Positions 46,733 to 58,787 of a stretch of 64,000 nt of DNA are shown piece after piece. This stretch comes from Pycnopodia helianthoides (lineage: Eukaryota > Echinodermata > Asteroidea > Forcipulatida > Asteriidae): positions 3,815,371 through 3,879,370 of the forward strand of contig CM063246.1 in NCBI GenBank assembly GCA_032158295.1, in the 5' to 3' direction. Made by a program: the position numbers and the translations under genes. The first letter of the stretch is position 1. The number at the start of each line of letters is the position of its first letter. The notes beneath the pieces were generated by a model, which worked only from the letters and a program-made list of their open reading frames with translations, was not told the origin of the DNA and ran no database searches.

Positions 46733-47044
46733 TATAGACCTTTCTTTTGTTGATCAACAAGCCGCGTTGGTTGGCATGGAGGGCCGAATGTTAGCAAAAC
46801 ATTCAATCGCAGGTACAGACTGTTTTACTAAATTCAAAATTTCTGCAAACTTTCAATAAACAAAATATACATTTTATGACTGGTTGCTTTGTTTCCAACA
46901 AATTCAACAGTATTTTTGAATATTTGTGTAACATTGTTACAAACTGTGGATATCCGTTTTTGCTTTGCATTTATGGCTTCCCATAGTTTTCCAACCTTGG
47001 TTGGCAAAAACTTGGGCTGTGACGTTGCAAAAGAAAGGTCTATA
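46733..47044. mobile_element. MITE with TATAGACCTTTCTTTTG termini
   Basis: The left end is tatagacctttcttttg and the right end is its complement caaaagaaaggtctata. The element is 312 bp with no coding capacity. Confidence 0.85.
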
Positions 47045-47931
47045 TACCGCAGAATATTACTCGGTAGCGCGCGTTAGCCGGCTAATGCGTTTACGCATTC
47101 AGAGTATTTTCGAAGTACCGTATTCTATGAGAGAGCTCAAAGCGACTGAAACTCGTGGGAGTAATCCACAGGGAATCTTAGTTCACTGTTTTTTCCCGGG
47201 TCCTGATGTTATTTTTAAATTATGGATTGTAAACTTTATTCCATTTCCGTAAAAGGGATGATGCACCGGCTTTGATCCTTGTTATTGAAATTTTAAAAAC
47301 ATATTTTGTACTAATGGGGTTCTGTTATAATAGAAATAAGCCTAAGTTATCAGGTTACTTACTTAATAATACCGGTGCTCTGGGGAACCTATAACCTCAA
47401 ATTATTTCAGTGGGTCAGAGGGTTACGGCCGAACGGTTATTTACAACTTGGACATGCCATGGGCTACATTTTGGGTCAGGCTACATTAATTGTGTGCCAG
47501 CTCACAGACGGCTGAGTTTGGTTGCTGGGTTGAGTTTGGTTGCTGAGTTTGTTTTCTACGATCGTGCCCAGAACATAGATGGACAAGTTACAATTTATGT
47601 ATTTGTGTTACTTTTTCCTCCACTAACACTCCACGACAGGAGATGCTTCGTGGGTTTTGGTTTACCGGTCCTGTGATGCGAAAACGCTCGTTTACAAACC
47701 CGCGTATACGATCGAAAAAAGTCAATCATGTAAAGCGAGAAACCTTGTGCTCCATTATTTGAAACCTGAAAGACAAGGTTTCAGGATTGGTAGTTAGCAC
47801 AAATCTGTTTGATTAAAGGTCTCTGAGTAACGCACTTAATTATAAAGTTCATCGCCAAATTCAGAAGTAATTTTCAAGAGAATTGATACTTCCTTCTCGC
47901 TGCCATCAAAGTCAAAGGAAAAAGTTCCTCA

Positions 47932-48306
47932 TTAAAGGGATACGTTGCCTTGGATTGTGCTATTTTGGGCTATAAAAAGCGCCTGAAAGCGTTCGCTATG
48001 GTTTGAAAATGGTTGGACAGATGTTTTAAAAGTAGAATATAATGACCCACACATGCATCGAAATTGGGTGGTTTTCCTAATCGTGAACTAACACAGTCGG
48101 CCATTTTGTAGAACCAAACGTTTTTCTCCACAAATGGCGGACCGTGTTAGTTCAATAAGTAAATAGAAAACCACGCAATATTTGTGTGGATAATTATATT
48201 CTACTTTTAAAACATCTGTTACAACCATATTTATTATATAAGGAACGCTTTCAGACGCGTTTTATAGCCCCAAATCGCCCAATCAACGGCAACGTGTCCC
48301 ATTAAT
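47932..48306. mobile_element. Palindromic MITE family C
   Basis: It starts ttaaagggatacgttgcctt and ends aacggcaacgtgtcccatta. It is the best preserved of the three copies. Confidence 0.9.
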
Positions 48307-50372
48307 AGCCGCGATCGGGACGATGAGCCAGACATGAACGTACACCAAAATCCCACACAAAATTTCCACTAAAACACGACCACCGTAGGTTGGTTTTTGG
48401 GTTTAAATATTGAAACGTAGATGGGATGAATTAGCTATTAAAGTATTCCTAAAACTAGATAGCATATTTTCCTGTTAAGCTGAACAAGGTCATTTGGGTA
48501 CTGCACTTTTTAAACAAATAAATTTTTTGAAAGTGACGCACTTAATAAAGAGGTTTTAACACCGAAAAACAAGCCTTCCAAAGAAAGGCATCCGATAATC
48601 ATTGGCATCACGCATCCTTTGAAATTTACAAGTACAATTTTGATTTCACACAATTTTTGCATCCGTGTCGGACCCTTCGTTTGCGAGTATAGTTCATTAC
48701 TTTTTAATTTGAAAGCTTTTTATTAGTTCCAAATCACAAACTAAGACCCCGAGACCCTAACGAGATGGAAATTTAAAATTGTAATCGTTACCAAGGGGGA
48801 CTTTATATTCTTCAAGAGCTGCCAAAACACGTTTCAGCATCACTGATTCAAACTATTATCGCAATTACCTCGATGAAGACATACTCAATTTCATTCATAT
48901 AGCTAGGACTTGCGTGGGCTTTTTTAAATATTGTTATTTATTTATTTATTTATATATTTTGTGTATGCATGAAGCTTTATTCACGGCAACAAGAGAACCT
49001 TTTGGCGTCAGTTTTTCCCCCATAGGGAATGCATTGAAACCTTAGGCCTAACCCTTATTTCAATCGAGGTTGGCTTTTGATGAACTCGACACATAACAAA
49101 ACGTATAGCAATAGAGTTTTCCAATCTTGTTTACTTCAAAAGGCCGTTCAGTTAATCGTCTTGAGTGCAAAAAGAAAGATGTTGACTTATGGGAGTCGAT
49201 ATCAAGTGAGTTTGGTGACAAGAATAATTACAGTATAGACCTAGTGTTTATATGGTGATTGGTTTATATAAACGTTGACCGATATCTAATTCGCTTAAGC
49301 GACTGCGTCATTAATCAAATGGGTATTATGCAAAAGGTAAACTATGTTTATTTGTGCAGTGAATTGCACATCAATATTGTCGGTCTGGCAATAAATTGAG
49401 TGTTCCTTATTAAATCGACTAATTTAATTTGTTGCGTTTTTTCTGTTTTATTTTCACCGGAGGCGAGTGGAATATGCCTTTTAAGTTATCTTGTACTTCA
49501 ATATTAAATTAATAAAGCACCATTTAAACCTCGTGCCCAGTTAACGAAACGATTCCGAGGGAAAGAAATTATATTTCGAGGTAATTCGTTGACTTTAAAT
49601 AAAACGAGGGAACGAAATTAATTTTTTAGTTTTGTTCGTATGTTTTGTTGTTTTAAACCGTTCAGTGTTTTCTTTACCTGTCCCTTTAGGGGACCTAGGC
49701 AATACAAATAAATGAACAAAACTTTACAATAAAATGAACTGCGCATGCCTTATTTCTTATATTTATCTTTCTAAATTAAAAGATATAAACTTTACTGCTA
49801 CTTTTTTGACGGATTTGAATTGTGCAAACAATCAGGGTCGAATCAAGGGTGCGCATCAGGCATACTTCCTTAATTTTCCCCGACTTATTCAAACATTTCA
49901 ACCTACTTTGACTTAAAAGATTACACGGAAAGGCTCCGAATGAACCAGAGAATAGCACCATCGTCAAAACTTCCCGGAACCCTTTGTGCTGGCCCGAAAC
50001 CTTGTGCTTCCACTGGTTTAAAGTTGCATTGCCTAGCTTAAGGTTAAGTCGCGTTTATTACACAAGCAATACATTTGAGATTTGGTCCCAGCTAGCTTTT
50101 CAATTGGCTCAATCGTGAATTGACAGATTTTTTTGTGGATAAATTTATCCAAGTTATTGACGAACTTGTTGCGTTGACGCCACAGGAACACCTATAGATC
50201 GCTTGAGGTTGTATTAGTGTAAAGCTAACAACAATATTGGAAGTGAGTTCAAGGACCTGTCTCTGCCACCCCCCCCCCCCCGATTGAAGTGCATTTACAA
50301 TGTATGAATATATCACACTCAACTGACCTGCCGTTTGGCTCAAAACGTTTTAGTTCAGATTCTCACCGTCGG
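48307..50372. other. No gene seen
   Basis: AT-rich sequence with short A/T runs and a C run at 50268-50281. No splice-supported frame and no clear repeat boundary. Confidence 0.5.
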
Positions 50373-50570
50373 TCAAAGTTTAACACAACGCAGTTGAAAA
50401 AGTGTGACTCTCTCAAGATGCCATCGCACAAGTGGTATTTCCATCCATGAGTGTTCAATATTGTAACCAAACTCTTTCAGAATAGACTTTAGAAATGCAA
50501 TAATCTCAAACTCAGAAATGTCTTCTATTTCTCTGACTGTTTTAAGAACTAAAAATATACCGGTAAACAC
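50373..50570 (-). CDS. Weak orphan exon candidate
   Basis: On the - strand, tatatttttag (complement ending near 50555) is followed by an open segment VLKTVREIEDISEFEIIAFL, KSILKEFGYNIEHSWMEIPL, VRWHLERVTLFQLRCVKL and a stop. The segment is unusually protein-like for this AT-rich region: helical, with charged and hydrophobic residues alternating. No family is recognised and no partner exon is visible. It could be a terminal exon or a transposon relic. Confidence 0.25.
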   Translation of the reverse strand: MFTGIFLVLKTVREIEDISEFEIIAFLKSILKEFGYNIEHSWMEIPLVRWHLERVTLFQLRCVKL

Positions 50571-50719
50571 TGTTAATTGATGGATTTTTTTTAAAGGGGC
50601 CGGTGTTTTAAATGAATTACGTTGCGCATGTCGAATTTACTGCAACTTTGGTGAAACACATGAAAGTAAACCATAGTCGTGAGATATTTTATATCCTTAA
50701 ATCGACTGACTGGTTCAGA

Positions 50720-51073
50720 TTAAAGGTATGGTCATAGAGTGGTAAAAATGAATTACCATAACAAGTTGATTGGTGAGAGCACTGCTGCTAATTTTCGTTA
50801 ATTTTCATTTAAATCTGAGAAACGATCCATGCATGAATAGTTCTCAGATTTGGTGTCCGTTCGCGAATGCTGCGACCAGAGCTGTGGTTGGTACCCGCTG
50901 TCACCTCGCTAAACGTGGACGGATTCGACGTTCTTGATGGAAATACTATGTCACCTTTTTGCTGTTTTCTCAGCGCATAGACACTGTATTCAACTGAAAC
51001 TTTCGCATGTGACTTTTATTGTCTATAAATAAGCATTACATTGACAAAAACCAATCTATGACCTTACCTTTAA
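50720..51073. mobile_element. MITE family E
   Basis: It starts ttaaaggtatggtcatagag and ends tctatgaccttacctttaa. The interior matches 35404-35862 over gaatgctgcg...gtggttggtacccgctg. Confidence 0.85.
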
Positions 51074-52583
51074 CTGAAAAAAATTTAAATACTGTTATCT
51101 CAGGTCACAAAACAACCTATCAATAAGTTTTTATAAAACTTGGCACTATATACAGAAGTGAATTTTAAAGCTGTGCGTTTTTCATTATTATGTCTTATGT
51201 TAATATTTATAAAGTCAGTCACAACTCTGCGTCGAAAAGCATAACAAAAAAGGTACCTTTTTAAACATCGAAATGTGACACACTTTCACCTTTTATTGGC
51301 TCTGCGAAATTAATAGAGCTTGTTTCAGCAAACATTATTGTATTTAAAGTTAAAATGCTAAAAAAAATTCACAAAGCCGATTTCAAAATTCTTTGTTAAG
51401 TTTATGTCACAGTCGATGTTTTCAAAATTGGCAGCAAAATTTGCCACTACACGTCACCGTCATGTCGTGTTAAATTTTTAGCGGAACCATTAACTACCAT
51501 ACTTCCTATATGATTACGTTTTCCTTCAAATGTTTTTTTTTTTTTCGATTATACAAAATGCATTTCCGTAAATGAGAGCATGATGACAGCCTCTACAATG
51601 ATCATATGGCCTCTAAGAGGCTAAATTTATCATTTAAAGAGGCGAATCGCCTGAGAAGATTTACCGACTGGTCCGTGTTGAGGAGTCGATTGTGACCGTA
51701 GCGTCTACTCAAACCGCTGAACAGCTTGTAGGTCGGCAGCGAGTAGAGCCTCTTGGAGACGTGAACTGTAACAGGCGGCCCGCCATTCCGCCGGCCGTAG
51801 CGGGGTGGGTCGGATAAGGGTCTCCTGTCTGCGAAATCAAATCAAAAGACGTGAAATGCGATCAACAAAAGAAAAGAACCCGTTCGTGGCAGATCTGTTT
51901 GGAAACCAGCGAAATGTCAGCCATTTATAACAATACTGGTGTCTTATATAAAGAGAGTGTTTCCACCAATAAGGTGCTCAAGGCGCTTGAATGAAGAAAA
52001 ACACTTTTTAAGACAAGTTTTTTTTATGAATTATGAGACCCATTTTACAAGCTGCTGCGGGGCACTCAGCTATTAAATTGACAAGGTTGTTCGCTGTAGA
52101 CGACGGCCTCGTCTGTGGAACACAACCCATCCCAGTGCACACCCCGTAATGAGGTTGGGTATAGTTGTTGCACACAGTAGGTTTATGCTAATTTGTTATC
52201 TACTTCCCTCCATGAATGTTCAGAAAATTTGATTTTTCAGGAAGTCCACCCTTATACCAGCCAGAAACACATCGCAAAAGATGGATGCACTGGGTTAGTT
52301 TGTTTCACCCTGAAAAATATATTTGCATGTTCATGCCTCAGTTCCAGCGGAAGCTTCTGTGTGTAAGTACTATAACCTTAACCTCGGGGGTTACGGCCTT
52401 TGCCAGCCTGGCTTGATACATTCATCAATCATCCTTATCCAGTGTGTTTTTTCTTTTCATTAAACAAAGCCTCCGAAAGATATGTTCAGACATGGTAAGA
52501 GTTATTTATGCCTATATACAATCTCAAGATGGGGATTGGAACGTTAAGGAGGCGGGGTGTCAGAGCTTTCCCGTAGGTCGTCA
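51074..52583. other. No gene seen
   Basis: A 53-nt segment at 52241-52293 has both splice signals but no family support. A short GC-rich stretch at 51700-51830 has no open frame worth calling. Confidence 0.5.
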
Positions 52584-52982
52584 TTAAAGACACTGGACAC
52601 CTTTGGTAATTGTCAAAGACCAGTCTTCTCACTTGGTGTATCTCAACATATGCACAAAATAACAAACCTGTGAAAATTTGAACTCAATTGGTCGTCGAAG
52701 TTGCGAGATAATAATGGAAGAAAAAACACCCTTGTCACACGAAGTTGTGTGCTTTCAGATGCTTGATAAGTTGATTTCGAGACCTCACGCGTGAGGTCTC
52801 AAAATCCATTCAAATATTTTACTGAGAAATTACTTCTTTCTCAAAAACTACGTTACTTCAGAGGGAGCCGTTTCTCACAATGTTTTATACATATATCAAC
52901 AGCTCTCCATTGCTCGTTACCAAGTAAGTTTTTATGCTAACAATTATTTTGAGTAATTACCAATAGTGTCCAGTGCCTTTAA
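52584..52982. mobile_element. MITE family A, intact reference copy
   Basis: Inverted ends are ttaaagacactggacacctt and (complement) ttaaaggcactggacactat. The central hairpin is gagacctcacgcgtgaggtc. At 399 bp this is the clearest copy in the window. Confidence 0.93.
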
Positions 52983-54167
52983 CCGTTAGGGAAAAACAGC
53001 TGGAGGGGAAAGGCGGAAAATGAGCAAGACTATTCCATTTCTATCTTGAATTCATAAACATCTCCCTAGCCCCTCTGATGGGTATTAGGCTTGATAATAA
53101 CGAGCCATAGTTTCAAACCGCGGGTGTACTACGTTTTCCCCAAACCCACTTTAACTCACAGGTACCATATGTAAATGAATTTTAAATTGCGCAACGCGCA
53201 GTGCAGCTCCGCGGACCTCATTGTTCATTTTTTTAACCATTCCCACTGTAATTGCACCAAACTTTCTCGTGCAACCTCAGTTGTCGTTAGACATTACCTG
53301 CCTCCGAAAGACCAATTATTGCACATTGTTCTCGGTTGGAATGTACGGTAATAATTAGTGTACCATAGTATGTTAGTCAGTTGTTCATCAAACCATTATC
53401 TTTCCACAGGTTTTAGGTCTTTATTTTTTCAGCGACGGACACAAAATCAAACCTAAAACTTACTCGGTTGTTAGAGCATCTGGATACCTTTTGTTAATGA
53501 CCCGATTTGAAGGATCACACAAAGTGAAAAAAGCACTCTGTGTACAAAATACTTCATTATTTTCGGGTTCTTTGAAAGATAGCAAAACAGACTCTACACT
53601 TAAACTTCTGAATCCCTGTAAAGTAAAGAGACCAGCAACTCAAGCACTCGTCAGTCTCCTGGTGACGATGACTAGAGCAGGCTTGTCGAAACGTTGAGAC
53701 CAATATTAAGAACTCACTCTGCGGCAGTGAAGTTAATAACGAGAAGTCCACTCGAACCACGGCCAATTTTCTACCTCCCAGGTAAAGTTTTTTTCAGGAC
53801 TAAGTATAGTGTCCCGAATTCCGAAATCTACTCCGCGGCAGTAGAATAAACAGCAAGACAAGTTCTCAAAAATAAATCTATACGCAGCAAAGTATGGAAA
53901 CCGCAAACAGAATATATACATTGATACAACATAGTAATCATACAAGTAAAACAAAAATGATAATAAATAATATAAATACATAAATAAATAAAAAATAAAG
54001 AAGAAAAATCAGTGAACAAAATTTCCTTAAATTTAGTCTACAGAAACTTTGCGTGCTGTTGGAATTCAAGTAATTCGGAACTTGATCCAGACATTAGATC
54101 AAAGTTCCGGCTTATTACATTGGTGTGCTCGTGTCTGTATTGCATGCTCAACGTTCTCCTAGCTTAC
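52983..54167. other. No gene seen; repeat fragments
   Basis: It contains a gaaacgttgag cassette near 53658-53698 and one arm of the hairpin MITE (53795-53925). The downstream exon of the 54168-54405 gene was looked for on the complement and not found. Confidence 0.5.
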
Positions 54168-54405
54168 CTGGTGGTGATGCCCTAGTTCCTGAGTCAGACA
54201 TCGCACTAGTAGCAGTCCCAAGACTAGCCAACAGTTGATCGCAAGCAGTCTGCAAATAGGACGGTAACACTCTGTTGGGCTTACATATGTCTAGTGTAGC
54301 CACTCCACTGGTCTGTTGCAATGTTCCGGGCGCGAAGGCCACCAGCACGGCAAAGAGAACAAGCCAGGCCCACGTCATCGGCGGGACGCCACCCCTACAC
54401 CACAT
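54168..54405 (-). CDS. First exon of a secreted or membrane protein, unrecognised
   Basis: Reading leftward from ATG at 54405, the exon gives MWCRGGVPP then MTWAWLVLFAVLVAFA, a clear signal peptide (a second in-frame Met starts the hydrophobic core). It continues PGTLQQTSGVATLD, ICKPNRVLPSYLQTACDQLL and ASLGTATSAMSDSG, ending at a strong gtaagc donor (complement of 54162-54167) in phase 1. The exon is 238 nt and markedly more GC-rich than its neighbours. After the signal there are two Cys 13 residues apart in a likely helix. One Cys-helix-Cys segment followed by a phase-1 intron resembles the B-chain exon of insulin/relaxin-type precursors, but the spacing is 13 rather than the usual 11, and no A-chain exon was found. 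A neuropeptide or other small secreted precursor is equally possible. Confidence 0.6.
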
Positions 54406-56151
54406 CACGGTCCCCTCGGTTCTCTCGTTTTAGTGGAGCAGAGGAGTTAGAGACCCACAAGGCCCCGGTGATGACGATGGTGGTGATGAGGACAGTGCCG
54501 TCTGCGTGAAGAAGTCTCGTCCCCGACTCAACAAGTTTGAAGTTTAAAGACGAATCATCGGTGAAGTGGGCCAAATTGAACATTAGTACAACGAGAATGT
54601 TACCCGCTCGCAGGTGTTGTTTGTTTATGCGACGAGTTGGCGAGCAGGCCGGTTTAATACAGTTGGAGGTATGTCATGGAAAAACCTGTACCTCGCCACT
54701 TTCTTTCCAACTTGTCACAAACAAATCTGACCAATGGCTGTGTCGATGTAACCCACGCACACCCAGGTCACTCCGCGTCTGTAACGCCTCTTTCCTCATC
54801 AAAAGACATTTCCTCGGACATTTCCCTGGACAGTTCATTCTTCCTACTCCTTTCTTTAAAAAAAAATATATGTATATTTGTTTTTGTCAATGTTTTATTC
54901 TTTTCATTTGATTTTTGAAAGTGTGCTTCCTTTATGAGTTGACGTAGATTGAGGATGCATCAGACTTGTGAGTCTCGTGTAACGGAGGTTTCTGAGAAAT
55001 AGTCTTCGGAATTTTGATCCAAGATCTAAAAAATGTGAGCATGTATTGTTTTTGTTTTGTGTCTGCATTGTGATTGCCTGAATTGAATGCCCTACTCCAC
55101 TAGAGCATAATGGCAAGAGTGACGCAAAGATAACCTTAAACGAATTTCCGGGTAGATTTAAAACGGAATAAAATGCAATCCTCTACGATCGATGAAGACA
55201 AAACAGTGGAATGTGCATGCATGAGTCATTCAAAAACACCTTTTTTTTCTTCTTTTTTTGGGTGTTTTTTGTGGTTTTTTTTTGTTTGTTTTTTTTTTTG
55301 GGGGGGGGGTGGGTTTCTTTTTATTATTAGTACATTTTAATATGTGATCATAAAGATTCTTTGTTGACCAATTTTCGCGAATGTGTTTGTTTGATGATTC
55401 CATATAGTTTTAGTCGGGATGGAACCAGACGTGAAAACAGGGTTCGATGTCACAGAGAGCACAACGATTCATCTTAAGATGAGTTGTTTCATAAGACCGT
55501 GCAAGTCTCGCGCGTATTCGAACATATTTGGCACCACTTTGGTCCACACATACATTGCTTTAACGCGTGAAGAAAACAAACTCGCGCACTTTAACGGGTC
55601 AAAATATTTGAATACGAGCGAGACTTGGCAAGACACAGTCTATTGCCATAGTGATTTGTAATGTGACCTCACACTTTGCTTTGCAGTTAATATTGATACA
55701 CACATTACGATCAGTTCCACTAAACCATTTAAACTGACCAGGCGAACAAATACCAGATTAATGGATCACGTATAGGTCATAATGCGCACAAACCTTCTTA
55801 GCATAGAATTACCATGCTTAGCCAACACAAGTAACCGTCCAAAAGCTATGTTATTTACACGTTATGCACCTGGTGCCCCGCAAATAAAGTTGCTCAAGAA
55901 ACATTGTCTGCTTAACGTCCTAAAGTAAAATGCCCCCCCCGCGCCATCGACCGACCTGACGTCATTGTGGTTCCCCAAATTGCACAATTTGCTTCCTGTT
56001 TATGTTAATTAAAATAGTGCAAACATAACCAGAGAGCACGTCATTAGTGTGGCATTTCAGATGAAAAATTCTCTTGGGAATTGTAGTATTGAAAACAAAA
56101 GCTTGAAATGTCCAGCAAACAAAGTCTAAGAAAAACATGCATTAGCTAAAG
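54406..56151. other. Upstream of the signal-peptide exon; no gene seen
   Basis: The first 250 bp are GC-rich and may hold the 5' UTR and promoter of the - strand gene. T-runs and a G-run lie at 55240-55310. Positions 55460-55690 and 60855-60925 share attcatcttaagatg and cattgtgac..tcacactttgctt, a dispersed repeat. Confidence 0.45.
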
Positions 56152-56485
56152 GGGTACATTGCCTTCAAATCTCGTAAGATTTTGCTGAATATGGAATTGC
56201 TATCTGATCATTTTTAATACCTGTCCATGCACTGAAAAGCATACAGTGTGTTGTAATTTGTTTTAAAAAATACATACATTTGCCTCTGGAAATACGGTCC
56301 GCTATTTTGTGGAGTCAAAAATGTGTTCCTACAAAATGGTGGACCGTGTTCTGTCATGAAGTTAAACAAAAACCAGACAATTTCAAGGGATATTTATGTG
56401 AATCATTATACCCTACTTTAAAAAAAATTCCAACCATACTCGTTTCATAACAAATGCTTTTTATAGCCCAAAGCGCCCAAAGCAA
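56152..56485. mobile_element. Palindromic MITE family C, diverged
   Basis: The interior strings gtggaccgtgtt and tttttatagcccaaagcgcc match 33263-33635; the left arm is degraded. It abuts a SINE. Confidence 0.75.
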
Positions 56486-56507
56486 AAGTTAAATTATTCA
56501 ACAACCC

Positions 56508-56735
56508 CTTCTCTTTACCCCTTCTCTTTACGATAAGTGGACTGGGTTGTTTTACGTGCATTACACAACACACGGGACGTACGGCTTTACGTCCCATCCG
56601 TAGGACACAGCAATAATGGTTAAGTGTCTTGCTTAAGGACACAAGAGTGTCACGACTGGGACTCGAACCCACACTCTGTTGATCAGAGACACCAGAGCTT
56701 GAGTCCGGTGTTCTTATCCGCTCGGCCACGACACG
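56508..56735 (-). mobile_element. tRNA-derived SINE, best head
   Basis: On the complement: gtgtcgtggccgagcggata (A box tggccgagcgg), agaacaccggactcaagctc, then gtgggttcgagtcccagtcg (B box), ttaagcaagacacttaacca and tccgt-gggacgtaaagccgt. The head resembles a Leu- or Ser-type tRNA, but there is no closed acceptor stem, so it is a SINE and not a tRNA gene. Confidence 0.9.
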
Positions 56736-57523
56736 AAATACCATTATTATTCCTTAGTGTTTTATAATTAAATTGGCGATTAAGATTATAAGGTTTCACT
56801 TTTTACATCCATTTGTGGTAAGCATTGTATACTATAAACCATGTAACCTTTGTTTACAAATAAAGTGACTTTGTACATTCCAGGGCCCTTCTGGCTGGCA
56901 AAGTGTTGCATCGGTCATTATGGGAAATGTTGCACTTTATGTCATAGTTTAAGCATCAATTCTCGAGTTATGAACGTAACAGCTGAACAAGTTTTTAGAT
57001 GTGCCCCCATTGTTTTCAATCAATAAGAAAATTAAGTTTATATGAGATGTAGCGAACAGCAATTTTGAGTGCCCTTCTCCGGTGCTTTTCAGAAGGATTC
57101 GCGAAAAGCCCCCGTGACGTCATTACTCATGTTACGTCATTAGTGGGAGCTCCGTTTTGTGTAGCCATTTTGTTGCAACATGGAGGTAGAACAAAGCAAC
57201 ATCCCACAAATGACGTCAAAGTATTGTCATTTTGACGCACGCCGTCAACGGCAGAAGTGTGGCTAGTTTTTCAAAACCTTGAAGTTCGGGGCCTTATTTT
57301 TTGATAGATAATTACGAAAAACTCAGAAGTGTAAAAATATCAAAATACATTTAAATGATAAACAAACACATTATTAATACAAATTGAAATAGCATTCCCG
57401 TTGACAATTTTCCGCTCAAGTAGCTGTTAAATGTTTCTTCAATTATGAGCTGTGTACAAATCAGGCTCTCTGGCTCTTACCATGTGATGTCACAATAAGA
57501 TTTCCGAAGCTAACTACATCCTT

Positions 57524-57874
57524 AAAGGTATTGTACACTTTTGGTAACAGCTCAAAATCAGTGTCCACATTTTGTGTGATTCGATATATACATGAACAAA
57601 CAAATCTGTGAAAGTTTGAGCTCAATTGGTCATCGAGGTCACGAAAAAATAGTGAAAAGAGACCTTATGTGTTTTCTGTTTTTTCAAACATCGAGTTTTC
57701 ATCTAGCGTGATAAAAACTATTGTTTTACTCATTTCTCAGAAACGATAGCATTTCAGGCAGAAATATTTTGAAGAACCCTTTCTACCATTACTCACTTTA
57801 AATCATGTAAGTTATGTGTGAATATGTGAACATTTGTGTTTTTCGATCTTACCAATAGTGTACAGGGCCTTTAA
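57524..57874. mobile_element. MITE family B, second copy
   Basis: It starts ttaaaggtattgtacacttt and ends caatagtgtacagggccttt then aa. It matches 26997-27342 over the whole length. Confidence 0.9.
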
Positions 57875-57951
57875 TAGAACAAAGAACTTGGTGAGGGTTA
57901 AAGACAGCTTGTTGATTTATAATATATTGGTTAAATTCTTATTTAAATTAC

Positions 57952-58787
57952 AGTGTCTTGGCCTGGGGTGGCATGTATAAGGTTTATCCTTCTTTGTTTG
58001 GCAGACTTGTTACACAACAAAAGAAATGTATAAGGAATGCCTGTCGTGCTAAATACAATGCACATACCACTCCACTTTGTAATAAATTTAGAATTCTTAA
58101 GTTTGGTGATGTACTTAATGTACACATCGTTACCCATTATTACGATTACTTTCACAAATCCCTCCCTGATAATTTAAGCCATCCGTCCTTTTCCCCACTA
58201 AACCAGGACTTGTGCCATTATTCTATGAGACAAAGTAATTGTATTCATTGTAGTAGTACATTTAGACTGGACGTTGATTCAGCTAATTATCGTAACATTT
58301 TGCCTAAAATTGTTAATGGTCTTCCCGGTCAACTTAGGCTTCTTCTGGTCAATTCATCCGAAAAGCTCTTTGTTAAACACCTGAAGGAATTCTATTTAGA
58401 TAAATAAAATGATTTGTTTTGCTCAAACATCAACTGTTACTCATGCCTTCAATCTGCAAGACACTAATTACCTATTTTTCTCTATTTTTTGATATGTTTA
58501 TTTTAGTATGTTTAATGTGTTCACATTATTTTTGAACTTACTACATTTATAACCCAATCTGGGAACTCATTGCTTGTATTTCCATAAATTATTTAATTTG
58601 ACCGCAGTCTCAGGTGCTCCACTACTGAAGGCCAGTCCTTCTCTGGATGTCACCCCCATTCATACCGTATTGTATTGTTTTTACAATTTTTGATATACTT
58701 GTGTTGATGGTTTTTCATCATTTATCTGTATGTATGAAAGTTTGAATGGAAATAAAACAAACAAACAAACAAACAAACAAACAAACA
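57952..58787 (+). pseudogene. LINE 3' end, 5'-truncated
   Basis: An open frame at 57958-58407 of about 149 codons begins AWGGMYKVYPSLFGRLVTQQ then KKCIRNACRAKYNAHTTPL and CNKFRILKFGDVLNVHIVTH. This is the C-terminal domain after the catalytic core of Jockey/CR1/Rex-type reverse transcriptases (WG..Y...L..LQKKAIR.I......HT.PLF...KILK..D). A stop is followed by a 3' UTR and an (AAAC)n tail at 58755-58787. The body is truncated before the catalytic motifs, so the copy cannot move by itself. The intact frame suggests a fairly young insertion. Confidence 0.85.

Noticed and set aside
52241..52293. 53-nt exon with ttttcag acceptor and gttagt donor (EVHPYTSQKHIAKDGC)
   Set aside because: The phase would fit after 37564, but there is no motif, and the segment is open in more than one frame.
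56640..56735. tRNA gene
   Set aside because: A and B boxes are present but no acceptor-stem pairing is seen, and the sequence continues into a SINE body.
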